A DNA stretch of 7,463 nucleotides from Candidatus Poribacteria bacterium (GCA_002729015.1 PBVO01000130.1:9201-16663); one strand, 5' to 3'; positions 1 through 6,686 are shown, numbered from the stretch's first letter. Made by a program: numbers and translations. The notes: a model not told the origin generated them from the sequence alone.

Positions 1-2
1 GT

Positions 3-43
3 ATCAAAGGAGATAAACTAGTTCGGGTTTTACCTTCTTTGAT
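3..43 (-). terminator. Inverted repeat just past the aldo/keto reductase stop; possible terminator
   Basis: The arms 3-12 (ATCAAAGGAG) and 34-43 (CTTCTTTGAT) can pair as a 10-bp stem with one G-U wobble. An inner AAAC/GTTT stem (15-18 with 27-30) extends it across a small internal loop. The hairpin begins 2 nt after the stop codon of the minus-strand aldo/keto reductase, where a terminator would be expected. No T-run follows it in the plus direction. In the minus direction only two bases remain in the window, so a U-tract can be neither seen nor excluded. It could instead be a shared terminator for a convergent gene to the left, or an RNA stability hairpin. Confidence 0.4.
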
Positions 44-45
44 GC

Positions 46-900
46 TTAGGCTACATGTTGAAAAATTGGATCCTGCCCAATGGCTAGATCTTTTAGGGTT
101 TCTATTTCCTCTTTGGTTACTGGAATAAATTCACGACCAACATCCAATGCCCAATCGAATAATGCTGATTCACCAGGTGGAATAGCTGACGTAATTGGCT
201 GAGACAGAGTAAATCTAAGAGCTAATTTGGCTTCATCTTCATTTCTAACTGGTGCATACCAGCATTTGGAGAACGCAGACCTATCTTCGCCTTCCGACCA
301 TTTACGTTTTGCCATTCCCTTCAAGGCTAATCGCGTTACCCCTTTTTGTTGAGCTTTTTCGACGACTTGTGGTCCAAAGTCACCTTCAAAGTAATTAACC
401 CAGTTGACTGGAAATAAAACTGAATCAAAATCAAACTGATCCATCAAACGTACTGCAACCTCTACTGAGTGGGCTGAAAACCCAAGATGGCGTACAATCC
501 CCTTATCTCTAGCTTCAATGAGTGCTTCCATCGCACCACCAACTGATAGGACCTGTTCTAAATCCGAATCGGACGACATAGCATGTAGTTGGTATAGATC
601 AAAATAGTCAGTTTTTAATTTTTCTAGGGATTGATGTAATTCGGCTAGGGCTTCAACTTTAGAACGTTTGCCGGTTTTGCAGGCCAAAAATATATTTGAT
701 CGAAAATCTTGGATAGCTGGACCAAGCCGCTCCTCAGCATTTCCGTAGGCAGGAGCAACATCATAATAGTTAATGCCCTGATCGAAGGCATATCTAGATA
801 TTTTGTTGGCTTCTGATTGTTCAGTATTGGTGACCAAAATACCACCAAAACCGATGATGGAAATCATATCTTCAGTTCGACCAAAAGGACGTTTTTGCAT
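46..900 (-). CDS. Aldo/keto reductase
   Basis: This is a 284-residue NAD(P)H-dependent oxidoreductase of the aldo/keto reductase superfamily, expected to be a cytosolic single-domain TIM barrel that reduces aldehydes or ketones; its substrate cannot be read from sequence. The family's catalytic tetrad is visible as D47 and Y52 (in YYDVAPAYGNAEERLG), K75 (in ACKTGK) and H106 (in YQLHAM). The N-terminal strand around IGFGG and the RHLGFSAHS segment near 137-144 also fit the family. The length is slightly short of the usual 290-330, mainly at the C-terminus, but the reading frame is intact. I chose ATG at 900 because GGAG sits 6 nt upstream. An in-frame TTG at 912 would add four residues but would place the GGAG inside the coding sequence. 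The gene is transcribed away from sbcC and is probably monocistronic, with a possible extended -10 promoter at 939-947 and a hairpin after the stop. The family call is firm; the exact subfamily is not known. Confidence 0.93.
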   Translation of the reverse strand: MQKRPFGRTEDMISIIGFGGILVTNTEQSEANKISRYAFDQGINYYDVAPAYGNAEERLGPAIQDFRSNIFLACKTGKRSKVEALAELHQSLEKLKTDYFDLYQLHAMSSDSDLEQVLSVGGAMEALIEARDKGIVRHLGFSAHSVEVAVRLMDQFDFDSVLFPVNWVNYFEGDFGPQVVEKAQQKGVTRLALKGMAKRKWSEGEDRSAFSKCWYAPVRNEDEAKLALRFTLSQPITSAIPPGESALFDWALDVGREFIPVTKEEIETLKDLAIGQDPIFQHVA

Positions 901-906
901 TATTAG

Positions 907-910
907 CTCC
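907..910 (-). promoter_or_regulatory. Shine-Dalgarno site of the aldo/keto reductase
   Basis: On the minus strand GGAG lies 6 nt before the ATG at 900. This is good spacing and decides the start in favour of the ATG over the in-frame TTG at 912. It also shows that this genome uses Shine-Dalgarno initiation, in contrast to sbcC on the other strand. Confidence 0.7.
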
Positions 911-938
911 AATTTGTGTTTAGTAATCTCACCAATTC

Positions 939-947
939 ATTTTAACA
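939..947 (-). promoter_or_regulatory. Extended -10 promoter candidate for the aldo/keto reductase
   Basis: The minus strand reads TGTTAAAAT, a TGn extension followed by TAAAAT (one mismatch from TATAAT). It would give a transcript start near 932 and a leader of about 30 nt that includes the GGAG site. No good -35 is found at 16-18 bp; TTGTCT at 963-958 is only 13 bp away. The call rests on the extended -10 and its position. Confidence 0.4.
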
Positions 948-1048
948 CGCCAAAGCTAGACAAAGCGAAGGTAACAAGATAAAATCTACCGGTTCATAAA
1001 TGACTAAACTAGAACTAACAAGTGTTTTAGTGCCATAGAAACATCCTG

Positions 1049-1054
1049 TATAAT
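1049..1054 (+). promoter_or_regulatory. -10 box (TATAAT) immediately before sbcC
   Basis: A perfect TATAAT ends 5 nt before the sbcC ATG at 1060. With normal -10 to start-site spacing, transcription would begin at about 1060-1061, that is at the start codon. The best -35 at 17 bp is TTTAGT (1026-1031), which is weak. There is no Shine-Dalgarno sequence between the box and the ATG, which fits a leaderless message. The hexamer could be chance in AT-rich DNA, with the true promoter further upstream. Confidence 0.45.
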
Positions 1055-1059
1055 TACCA

Positions 1060-4000
1060 ATGAAAATTCTCAAACTTTATCTTAAGAATCTGAATAGTTT
1101 CCGCCAAGAAGTCATCCTGGACTTCACTGTAGCACCACTAAGTAACTCAAACTTGACTGTTGTAACGGGTCAAACAGGGGCAGGAAAAACAACCCTATTA
1201 GATGCTATATGTGTAGCTTTATATGCAAAAACACCTCGTTTAGACGGTAATGGGGACCAACACCCTAATAACATGCTATCTCAAGGGAAAAATGAAGGAA
1301 TAGCAGAGCTAACTTTTTCATCTAATGGGCGTCGCTATTTAGCAGAATGGAGAACAAAGCGTTCAGCGAGTGGTAATTTTACACCTTCTGGAAAATTGAT
1401 TGATCTTGATTCCAGTAAGATAATGAGCGAACGCTTGCAGGCAAAACGTCACTCCGATAAGGATTCTGATCCATCCGTAGCAGATGTAGTAACCGAGATT
1501 TTAGGCCTTGACTTTTCTGCTTTTTGTCGTTCAGTCATGCTAGCCCAAGGGGATTTTTCTGCTTTCTTGAAGTCCAAAATGGAACAAAGAAGATCTATTC
1601 TGGAAGCTACGACAGGAACAACTATTTATGATCAACTCAAGCATGAATTAAACAAGATAGTTACCGAAAACAAAAAGAAATTCAATGAGATGGAGGCTAG
1701 GCTAAGTGCCTCTCCTGAAGTAACGGAAGAAGAGATCCAACAGACCAAGCAAAACTTAAACAATAAAGAAATACAACAGAACGAGCTACAAAATAAACGG
1801 AATCAAATCCAATCTGAGATCGCTGAGGCTACTCAACGTCAAGAAATACATAAGAGATTGATCAAAACCTCTCAGGAACTCGAAATACTAGGTCAGCAGC
1901 AAGAACAAATGGATCAGCTGAAAAATGAGCTAGAACTCGCTAATCGGGCTTTACAGATACAATTGGAAATGAATAACTTCGAAGTATCAGGTAAAGAACT
2001 AGAAAAAGCCAAATTAGCTGAGTATGATGCTAAGCAAAATCAGAAATCTGTTTTACCTAATTGGCAGCTAGCTAGTAGTCAATTTTCCCAAGCAGACCTG
2101 GATTATCGACAGTTTTTTTCTAATAGCCAAAAATCGCGCAAACAATTTCAACTAGCTCGCGAAGAAGAAACTTTAGCCAAATCCGCTTTTAATTTGGCCA
2201 AAGAGTACACCGATCGAGCAAATGGAGTAAAAGAAAAAATTCTTCAACAAAAAACAGAGATTGAAGAAAAACAAAAGCAGATCGCTCACTTAAATAAAGA
2301 AAAAGATACAATAGAATCAGAAACCGGAAAGTTGAATTACCCAAAGGGTTTAGAATCTCTAGAACTGGAACTTCGGACAGTCCAAAAGCTACTAATCCAA
2401 GGACAAGAAAAATTAGACCGTTTGCTCGAAACAAGACGTCATAACGACAAGCAGTTAACACAAATTGAGCTACAGCGAAAAAATCGAAAACAAGCACAGA
2501 AACAGCTGATAGACCATGAGCAGAACGAATCTGAAATACGACAAAAATTGCAAAATGCACAACAAAGAACAAAAGAACTTAAAAACCAGGAATCTGATTG
2601 GCAGAATGAAAAAAAACTAACGCAGTTAGCGCAAACAATTGCTAATCAAATACTTACATTGAAAGCACAAATCAATCAACAGATAGCTAAAAATCAGATT
2701 TGGGTTGACGAATTGAATAGTCAGCAATTGGAACTCGAAAGTATCAGCCAAAGACAGCGAAAAATCGGACAAGAACGGGAGATTTTTGCGCAGAAATTGC
2801 GGAAACTAGAAGCTAGAAGTACAGATCACCATCGACAAATCCAACTAAATCAATTTCGTCAGGAGTTAGAACTTAACAAGCCTTGCCCAGTTTGCGGAAG
2901 TTCAGAACACTCTGATCAGTCAAAAGTTGATCAGATACCGATAGACCCGACAGAGATTGAAAAAATAACTAATCAACTGAAGAAATTTGAAAAGCTGGTG
3001 AATGATAGCCAATTGAATTTTGAGTTCATTCATCAGGAAAGAGTAAAGATTGATCTCAATTGTCAAAATTTGAAATCGCAGATAGAGCAAGGACAGACTA
3101 GCACGAATCAATTGGAGAATGATCAGAACATTTTAGCTCAGCAGTGGACGCAACTATACCCTCAAGAAAAAATGCCAATGGCTAACGAAATCCTAAATTG
3201 GCTCGAAGTACGTCGGACTAACGCTGAACAGAACTTAGATCTGCTCAGTCAAGCTGAGCTTGATCAACAAAAAGCCAGTAATGATGTCGAGCAGTGGGTA
3301 CTCAAGCAAGATCAGATACTACAATTGAATCAGACGATCAAACAACAACTGCAAGAAACTGAAACCGAGCAAAAAACAATACAGGATACGATCAACCGTC
3401 TCGAAAGCGAAATTGAATTTCTGAAAAAACAAATTATGGATTTGATGAGTCTAACTGATAAAAGCACATATTCAATTGATGATTTATCTAATTGGCATCT
3501 TAAACAACTGGAATTAGTAACATTTACACGTAAACAAGAAGAAAAACTTCAGAAATTAAATCATCAAGTTGGACAGTTAGAATTCCAACTTACAAAAATA
3601 CCGGTTAAGGACTTGGAAATAGAATACCGGCAACTTGAAGATAGTTGTCAGCAAAAGATAGCCGAGGGCAAAGATCTGATTGCGGCTGCAAAATCCAAAA
3701 CCGATGGTTTATCAGCAAATGAAGCCGAAGAAAAAATGAATCAACAGCTAGATGATTGGTTTCTTAAGCGGGAACAGGCAGAGTCTAGCTTACAAGAGGC
3801 CGAGCAGAAAAAACAAATCGTAGAGGATCGAGTGAAGTCTTGCCAGCAAAAAACGCTAGAAATTGAGGAACAGCACGATAAAGAAAAATTGTTCTATCAG
3901 GCTAAATTAAAACAACATGATTTTTCTGACATTGACGCTCACCGAAAATCGATACGAGATGTTAAATGGATTAGCGAACAGACTACACGATGGCGAGACT

Positions 4001-4731
4001 ATAACACTCGCCTAGTGAATTATCAAAAACAGCAGATAGTCGACCAACAAACATTGACAGATTCTCCTTTTGACCCTAATCAACTAGAAGATCTTTCCGA
4101 GAAAGAAAATCAGATGATAGCGCAATTATCGTTAATTCAACAACAGATTGGAGCCAACAAACAGAAGTTAGATCAATTGGAAATAGAATTTACTCGGCGA
4201 ACCCAACAACTACAGAAATCAAAATCGATCAAAGAAGAAAAAAGGCGTTGGGAAAAGCTACAATCTGTTATACCAGACAATACGCTACGTGATTTTGCTT
4301 TAGAACAAATGTTTGACATGCTGACTCGATTAGCCAATCAACAGTTAATGAGTCTAACTAACCGATATGAACTACGTGTACATAGCATGAAGGAGATGAA
4401 GGTGGTCGATCGATGGAATGCTAACCAAGAAAGACCAGTTGAGACTTTATCTGGTGGTGAAAGTTTCCTAACCAGTTTATCATTAGCATTAGCGTTATCC
4501 GAAATGAGTCGGGGGCGCTCACAAATAGAGTCACTTTTTCTGGATGAAGGTTTTGGAACATTGGATTCTGAGACACTCGACGTAGCCATTTCGGCTTTAG
4601 AAAATCTCCGTTTTTCTGGCAAGCACGTCTTAGTTATCAGCCATGTACGAGAGTTGACAAGGCGTATCCCACAACAAATCCGAGTCGATAAGATGAATAA
4701 TGGCAGTTCTCAAGTCCGTATAAAAGGATAG
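1060..4731 (+). CDS. sbcC: SbcC, Rad50-like ATPase subunit of the SbcCD nuclease
   Basis: This 1223-residue protein is the SMC-like ATPase that, with the nuclease SbcD, cuts DNA hairpins and processes blocked double-strand ends in the cytoplasm. The N-terminal ATPase half has Walker A GQTGAGKT (37-44) and the Q-loop glutamine Q163 in MLAQGDFSAFL. Two long coiled-coil arms, rich in Gln, Lys and Glu, span roughly 180-600 and 620-1090. They flank a CPVC zinc hook (C609, C612) at the midpoint, used for dimerisation. The C-terminal half has the signature LSGGES (1130-1135), Walker B with D1162 and E1163, the D-loop GTLD (1166-1169) and H1195 in the H-loop. All ATPase motifs are intact. It is longer than E. 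coli SbcC (about 1048), mostly in the arms. The ATG at 1060 is fixed by the conserved opening strand MKILKLYLKNLNSF and by an in-frame TAA 9 nt upstream (1051-1053). No sbcD is adjacent. The next gene starts 3 nt after the stop, so sbcC probably heads an operon. Confidence 0.97.
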   Translation: MKILKLYLKNLNSFRQEVILDFTVAPLSNSNLTVVTGQTGAGKTTLLDAICVALYAKTPRLDGNGDQHPNNMLSQGKNEGIAELTFSSNGRRYLAEWRTKRSASGNFTPSGKLIDLDSSKIMSERLQAKRHSDKDSDPSVADVVTEILGLDFSAFCRSVMLAQGDFSAFLKSKMEQRRSILEATTGTTIYDQLKHELNKIVTENKKKFNEMEARLSASPEVTEEEIQQTKQNLNNKEIQQNELQNKRNQIQSEIAEATQRQEIHKRLIKTSQELEILGQQQEQMDQLKNELELANRALQIQLEMNNFEVSGKELEKAKLAEYDAKQNQKSVLPNWQLASSQFSQADLDYRQFFSNSQKSRKQFQLAREEETLAKSAFNLAKEYTDRANGVKEKILQQKTEIEEKQKQIAHLNKEKDTIESETGKLNYPKGLESLELELRTVQKLLIQGQEKLDRLLETRRHNDKQLTQIELQRKNRKQAQKQLIDHEQNESEIRQKLQNAQQRTKELKNQESDWQNEKKLTQLAQTIANQILTLKAQINQQIAKNQIWVDELNSQQLELESISQRQRKIGQEREIFAQKLRKLEARSTDHHRQIQLNQFRQELELNKPCPVCGSSEHSDQSKVDQIPIDPTEIEKITNQLKKFEKLVNDSQLNFEFIHQERVKIDLNCQNLKSQIEQGQTSTNQLENDQNILAQQWTQLYPQEKMPMANEILNWLEVRRTNAEQNLDLLSQAELDQQKASNDVEQWVLKQDQILQLNQTIKQQLQETETEQKTIQDTINRLESEIEFLKKQIMDLMSLTDKSTYSIDDLSNWHLKQLELVTFTRKQEEKLQKLNHQVGQLEFQLTKIPVKDLEIEYRQLEDSCQQKIAEGKDLIAAAKSKTDGLSANEAEEKMNQQLDDWFLKREQAESSLQEAEQKKQIVEDRVKSCQQKTLEIEEQHDKEKLFYQAKLKQHDFSDIDAHRKSIRDVKWISEQTTRWRDYNTRLVNYQKQQIVDQQTLTDSPFDPNQLEDLSEKENQMIAQLSLIQQQIGANKQKLDQLEIEFTRRTQQLQKSKSIKEEKRRWEKLQSVIPDNTLRDFALEQMFDMLTRLANQQLMSLTNRYELRVHSMKEMKVVDRWNANQERPVETLSGGESFLTSLSLALALSEMSRGRSQIESLFLDEGFGTLDSETLDVAISALENLRFSGKHVLVISHVRELTRRIPQQIRVDKMNNGSSQVRIKG
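2884..2895 (+). other. Zinc-hook CXXC of SbcC
   Basis: These bases encode C609-P-V-C612, the Rad50/SbcC hook at the apex of the coiled coil, in the context KPCPVCGSSEH typical of bacterial SbcC. Two molecules share one zinc ion through four cysteines. Its almost central position shows that both arms are full length and that the gene carries no large internal deletion. Confidence 0.9.
4722..4728 (+). promoter_or_regulatory. Shine-Dalgarno site of the RibD-type gene, inside the end of sbcC
   Basis: AAAAGGA lies 6 nt before the ATG at 4735 and is made by the last codons of sbcC. Ribosomes finishing sbcC would clear this site at the moment the next start is reached, which suggests translational coupling. 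Confidence 0.65.
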
Positions 4732-4734
4732 CAG

Positions 4735-5400
4735 ATGCGTGTCAGCTTGATTGTTGCTACCACTGTTGACGGTAAAATTACCACTACGGATGATGCCAGC
4801 TCTCAGTTTGCTAGTGAGAAGGATTTAGAACATTTGCTAGCTGTGAGAAGCCAACAAGATGCAATCTTAGCTGGGGCTAAAACAATTCTTAATGATGATC
4901 CAACCTTCACCTCCCGTCCTGTTTACCAAAGACAAAGACGGAAGAACGGTTTTTCTCCCAACCCAATCAAGTGCGTGGTCAGCGGAAGAGGTAGCATCCT
5001 ACCATCTGCGAAGATGTTTCATCATAACAATTCACCAGCTATCATATTCACTACTCAGCAGATAACCTCTGATCGATATAAAGCTTTATCAAAAATTGCA
5101 GATGTTTTTGTGGTAGGAACTGAAAAAGTTGACTTTTACAAGATCGTACAAATTTTAGCTGATAATTATCAAGTCGAAAGCTTACTGATCGAAGGTGGTG
5201 GTGAAATCAACGCTTCGGTATTTCAAGCTGGCATTGTTAATGAAGTTTATTTAACTGTTTGTCCTAAAGTTGCGGGTGGTCGTAATGTACCAACAGCGGT
5301 TGAAGGAGACGGATTTGTATTATCTGACTTAGTCGATCTAGAACTTATAAGTCACCGAATAGTTGATAGCGAAATTTTTCTTCATTATCAGGTTCGGTAG
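4735..5400 (+). CDS. Stand-alone RibD C-terminal-domain reductase
   Basis: This 221-residue protein has the dihydrofolate-reductase-like fold of the RibD C-terminal domain (RibD_C). In riboflavin synthesis this domain reduces the ribosylamino-pyrimidine ring-opened sugar with NADPH. Family marks are visible: SLIVATTVDGKI (4-15, conserved DGK), the segment with D42, G47, T50 and DDP (54-56) ending at R61, and LLIEGGGEINASVF (150-163), the glycine-rich cofactor region. The N-terminal zinc deaminase domain of bifunctional RibD, with its HAE and PCxxC motifs, is missing. No truncated deaminase precedes it, because sbcC ends 3 nt upstream. It may be a monofunctional pyrimidine reductase, as in archaea and fungi, or a RibD_C relative with another substrate; no other riboflavin genes are nearby. 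The ATG has a good Shine-Dalgarno site, and the stop TAG directly precedes the next gene. The domain call is sure, the substrate is not. Confidence 0.88.
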   Translation: MRVSLIVATTVDGKITTTDDASSQFASEKDLEHLLAVRSQQDAILAGAKTILNDDPTFTSRPVYQRQRRKNGFSPNPIKCVVSGRGSILPSAKMFHHNNSPAIIFTTQQITSDRYKALSKIADVFVVGTEKVDFYKIVQILADNYQVESLLIEGGGEINASVFQAGIVNEVYLTVCPKVAGGRNVPTAVEGDGFVLSDLVDLELISHRIVDSEIFLHYQVR

Positions 5401-5406
5401 TTGGTC

Positions 5407-6645
5407 ATGTTGAACCGTTTCAAAGAATTCGTTCTTCCATTGGCTGTTCTATCTTTTCTGATAGTAAATTCAAATTTGGACGCAGAGGGCATGAATAAAA
5501 AGGTTTTCGTCCATTATATGCCTTGGTACTCGTCAAAATCTGTTAGTGGCGATTGGGGATGGCATTGGACAATGAACAAATTTAACCCAGAACACATAAA
5601 GAAAAACGGCCAAAGAGAAATTGCATCCCATCAATACCCACTGATTGGCCCATATGATTCTAATGACCCGGATGCATTAGCCTGTCAAGTTTTATTGATG
5701 AAGTTAGCGGGTATTAATGGGGTGATTATCGACTGGTATGGTATCAAACCGTTCAGAGATTATTCTACCATTCACCGAAACACGAGGCATTTGATTAAAT
5801 ATATTAAACGAGCAGGTCTTGAGTTTGCCATTTGCTATGAAGATCAGACAGTGCGACACATGGTAGAAAATCGATTTCTTCCGTTTACAGAGGTCGAAGC
5901 ACACGGTCGGCAAGTCATGCAATGGATGGACAAAAATTGGTTGAACGATTCCGCTTATCTTGAGTTAGACGGGCGGCCGATTGTTCTCGTCTTCGGGCCA
6001 CAATATTTTAATCGATCTCATTGGGCTCAGATAACTACTGGGCTGATGAGTGATCCTCAACTGTTTGGTTTACCACACGTTTGGCAAGAGTCAGGTATGA
6101 ACGGGAAATTTGGTTGGCCACCAGTAACAGGTGGTCAGATTATTCCACCTCCCGTCTGGCGAAAATATATTGATAATCTGCAAAAAAGTGATTCAACCTT
6201 GTTCATTTCGGTGGCTTTTCCAGCTTTTCATGATATTTACCAGACAGCTGGCGTACATGATAGTTATGGATTTATTGATGACCGTGGTGGACAGACATTC
6301 ACTGAGACCTTTGACTTAGCATGGCAGTCTAATTCTAATATTATTCAGGTTGCTACATGGAATGATTATGGTGAGGGGACATCTATTGAACCCACGACTA
6401 ATTCAGGCTACTTCTATCTGGAAATCATTCAAAGGCACACTGATAAGAAATCAATTTTTGATTCGGTAGACCTGAGATTACCCATTTCGCTTTATCAACT
6501 AAGAAAAGAGAGCAAAATATCAAGCAAATATTCTACCGTCTTGGATCAAGCTACTACTCTATTATTTGATGGTCAATGCAAACTAGCGAGTCAAATGATA
6601 ACACCACTTGTTGCACTTCTTGACAAAGCAACTCCTCATGACTAG
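5407..6645 (+). CDS. Exported glycoside hydrolase family 71/99-like protein
   Basis: A protein of about 412 residues, likely secreted or periplasmic, related to the GH71/GH99/WbsX group of TIM-barrel glycan enzymes (GH99 members are endo-alpha-mannosidases). A signal peptide is visible: basic start (LNRFK), hydrophobic core 9-20 (VLPLAVLSFLIV), and possible cleavage after A26; there is no lipobox cysteine. The mature part opens with HYMPWY (36-41). It continues with VIIDWYG (D109, W110), AICYED (E145, D146) and the C-terminal motif WNDYGEGTSIEP (318-329, with E323 and E328), which resembles the EWHEG motif of GH99. E145 and E323 are candidate catalytic acids by analogy only. About 60 helical residues follow the barrel. 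The start is uncertain: TTG at 5401, abutting the previous stop, has AGG 8 nt upstream, whereas ATG at 5407 has no clear Shine-Dalgarno site. ATG 5491 would remove the signal peptide. Hydrolysis itself is unproven and the substrate unknown. Confidence 0.82.
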   Translation: MLNRFKEFVLPLAVLSFLIVNSNLDAEGMNKKVFVHYMPWYSSKSVSGDWGWHWTMNKFNPEHIKKNGQREIASHQYPLIGPYDSNDPDALACQVLLMKLAGINGVIIDWYGIKPFRDYSTIHRNTRHLIKYIKRAGLEFAICYEDQTVRHMVENRFLPFTEVEAHGRQVMQWMDKNWLNDSAYLELDGRPIVLVFGPQYFNRSHWAQITTGLMSDPQLFGLPHVWQESGMNGKFGWPPVTGGQIIPPPVWRKYIDNLQKSDSTLFISVAFPAFHDIYQTAGVHDSYGFIDDRGGQTFTETFDLAWQSNSNIIQVATWNDYGEGTSIEPTTNSGYFYLEIIQRHTDKKSIFDSVDLRLPISLYQLRKESKISSKYSTVLDQATTLLFDGQCKLASQMITPLVALLDKATPHD

Positions 6646-6648
6646 AAT
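6620..6648 (+). promoter_or_regulatory. Promoter of the quinone oxidoreductase gene
   Basis: TTGACA (6620-6625, a perfect -35) is followed after exactly 17 bp by TAGAAT (6643-6648, one mismatch from TATAAT). Transcription would start near 6655, leaving a leader of about 32 nt before the ATG at 6687. The -35 and spacer lie in the last codons of the glycoside-hydrolase-like gene, and the first three bases of the -10 are its TAG stop codon. This suggests a housekeeping sigma-70-type start independent of the sbcC transcript, although read-through into the gene is also possible because no terminator is seen in 6646-6686. Confidence 0.65.
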
Positions 6649-6686
6649 GCAGTAGTTACCTTGATTGTTTTGAAAGTTTACTGACC

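Larger units (their letters stand above)
901..1059. other. Divergent intergenic region between the aldo/keto reductase and sbcC
   Basis: This 159-bp spacer holds the promoters of two divergent genes and no protein I would call. The leftward side carries an extended -10 and a Shine-Dalgarno site. The rightward side carries TATAAT directly before the sbcC ATG. Other structure is weak: an ACCGGT palindrome near 988-993, and a 6-bp inverted repeat (ACTAAA 1003-1008, TTTAGT 1026-1031) with a 17-nt loop over the expected sbcC -35 position. The repeat could be an operator but is short enough to be chance. sbcD, often directly upstream of sbcC, is not here. Confidence 0.6.

Noticed and set aside
7..12. 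AAGGAG, a strong Shine-Dalgarno match on the plus strand
   Set aside because: No start codon follows at usable spacing; the first ATG is at 42 and opens a 28-codon shadow of the aldo/keto reductase. The bases are explained by the inverted repeat.
3..128. A plus-strand frame open from the left edge to a TAA at 126-128, possibly the tail of a convergent gene
   Set aside because: Most of it is antisense to the aldo/keto reductase C-terminus, and the translated residues match no family I recognise. The other two plus frames stop within the first 21 bases, so a gene end there cannot be shown.
1000..1038. A 12-codon ATG-to-TAG frame upstream of sbcC, as a leader peptide
   Set aside because: It has no ribosome binding site, would lie upstream of the predicted transcript start, and shows no attenuator-like hairpins or biased residues.
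2189..2572. A 127-codon antisense open frame within sbcC, rich in Phe and Leu
   Set aside because: The opposite strand of Lys/Glu/Gln codons naturally reads as Phe/Leu/Val without stops. It lies wholly inside an intact sbcC coiled coil and has no recognisable family.
4654..4659. A perfect TTGACA near the end of sbcC, as a possible promoter for the RibD-type gene
   Set aside because: No -10-like hexamer lies at 16-18 bp (the bases there read AAATCCGA), and the nearest TAAGAT is about 29 bp away. Coupled read-through from sbcC explains expression better.
6311..6339. TTGACT-17 bp-TCTAAT inside the glycoside-hydrolase-like gene
   Set aside because: It looks promoter-like (10 of 12 bases) but is deep inside a coding sequence, about 350 bp before the next start, and a better promoter sits at 6620-6648.
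1060..6645. A new defence system built on the SbcC-like ATPase and the downstream genes
   Set aside because: The ATPase is a canonical SbcC with all family motifs and a standard zinc hook. The downstream genes have no nuclease, protease, reverse transcriptase or toxin features, and no mobile-element marks surround the locus.
6650..6683. CAGTA/TACTG inverted repeat between the glycoside-hydrolase-like gene and the oxidoreductase, as a terminator or RNA switch
   Set aside because: Only five pairs with a loop over 20 nt, no following T-run and no further conserved pairing; expected by chance.
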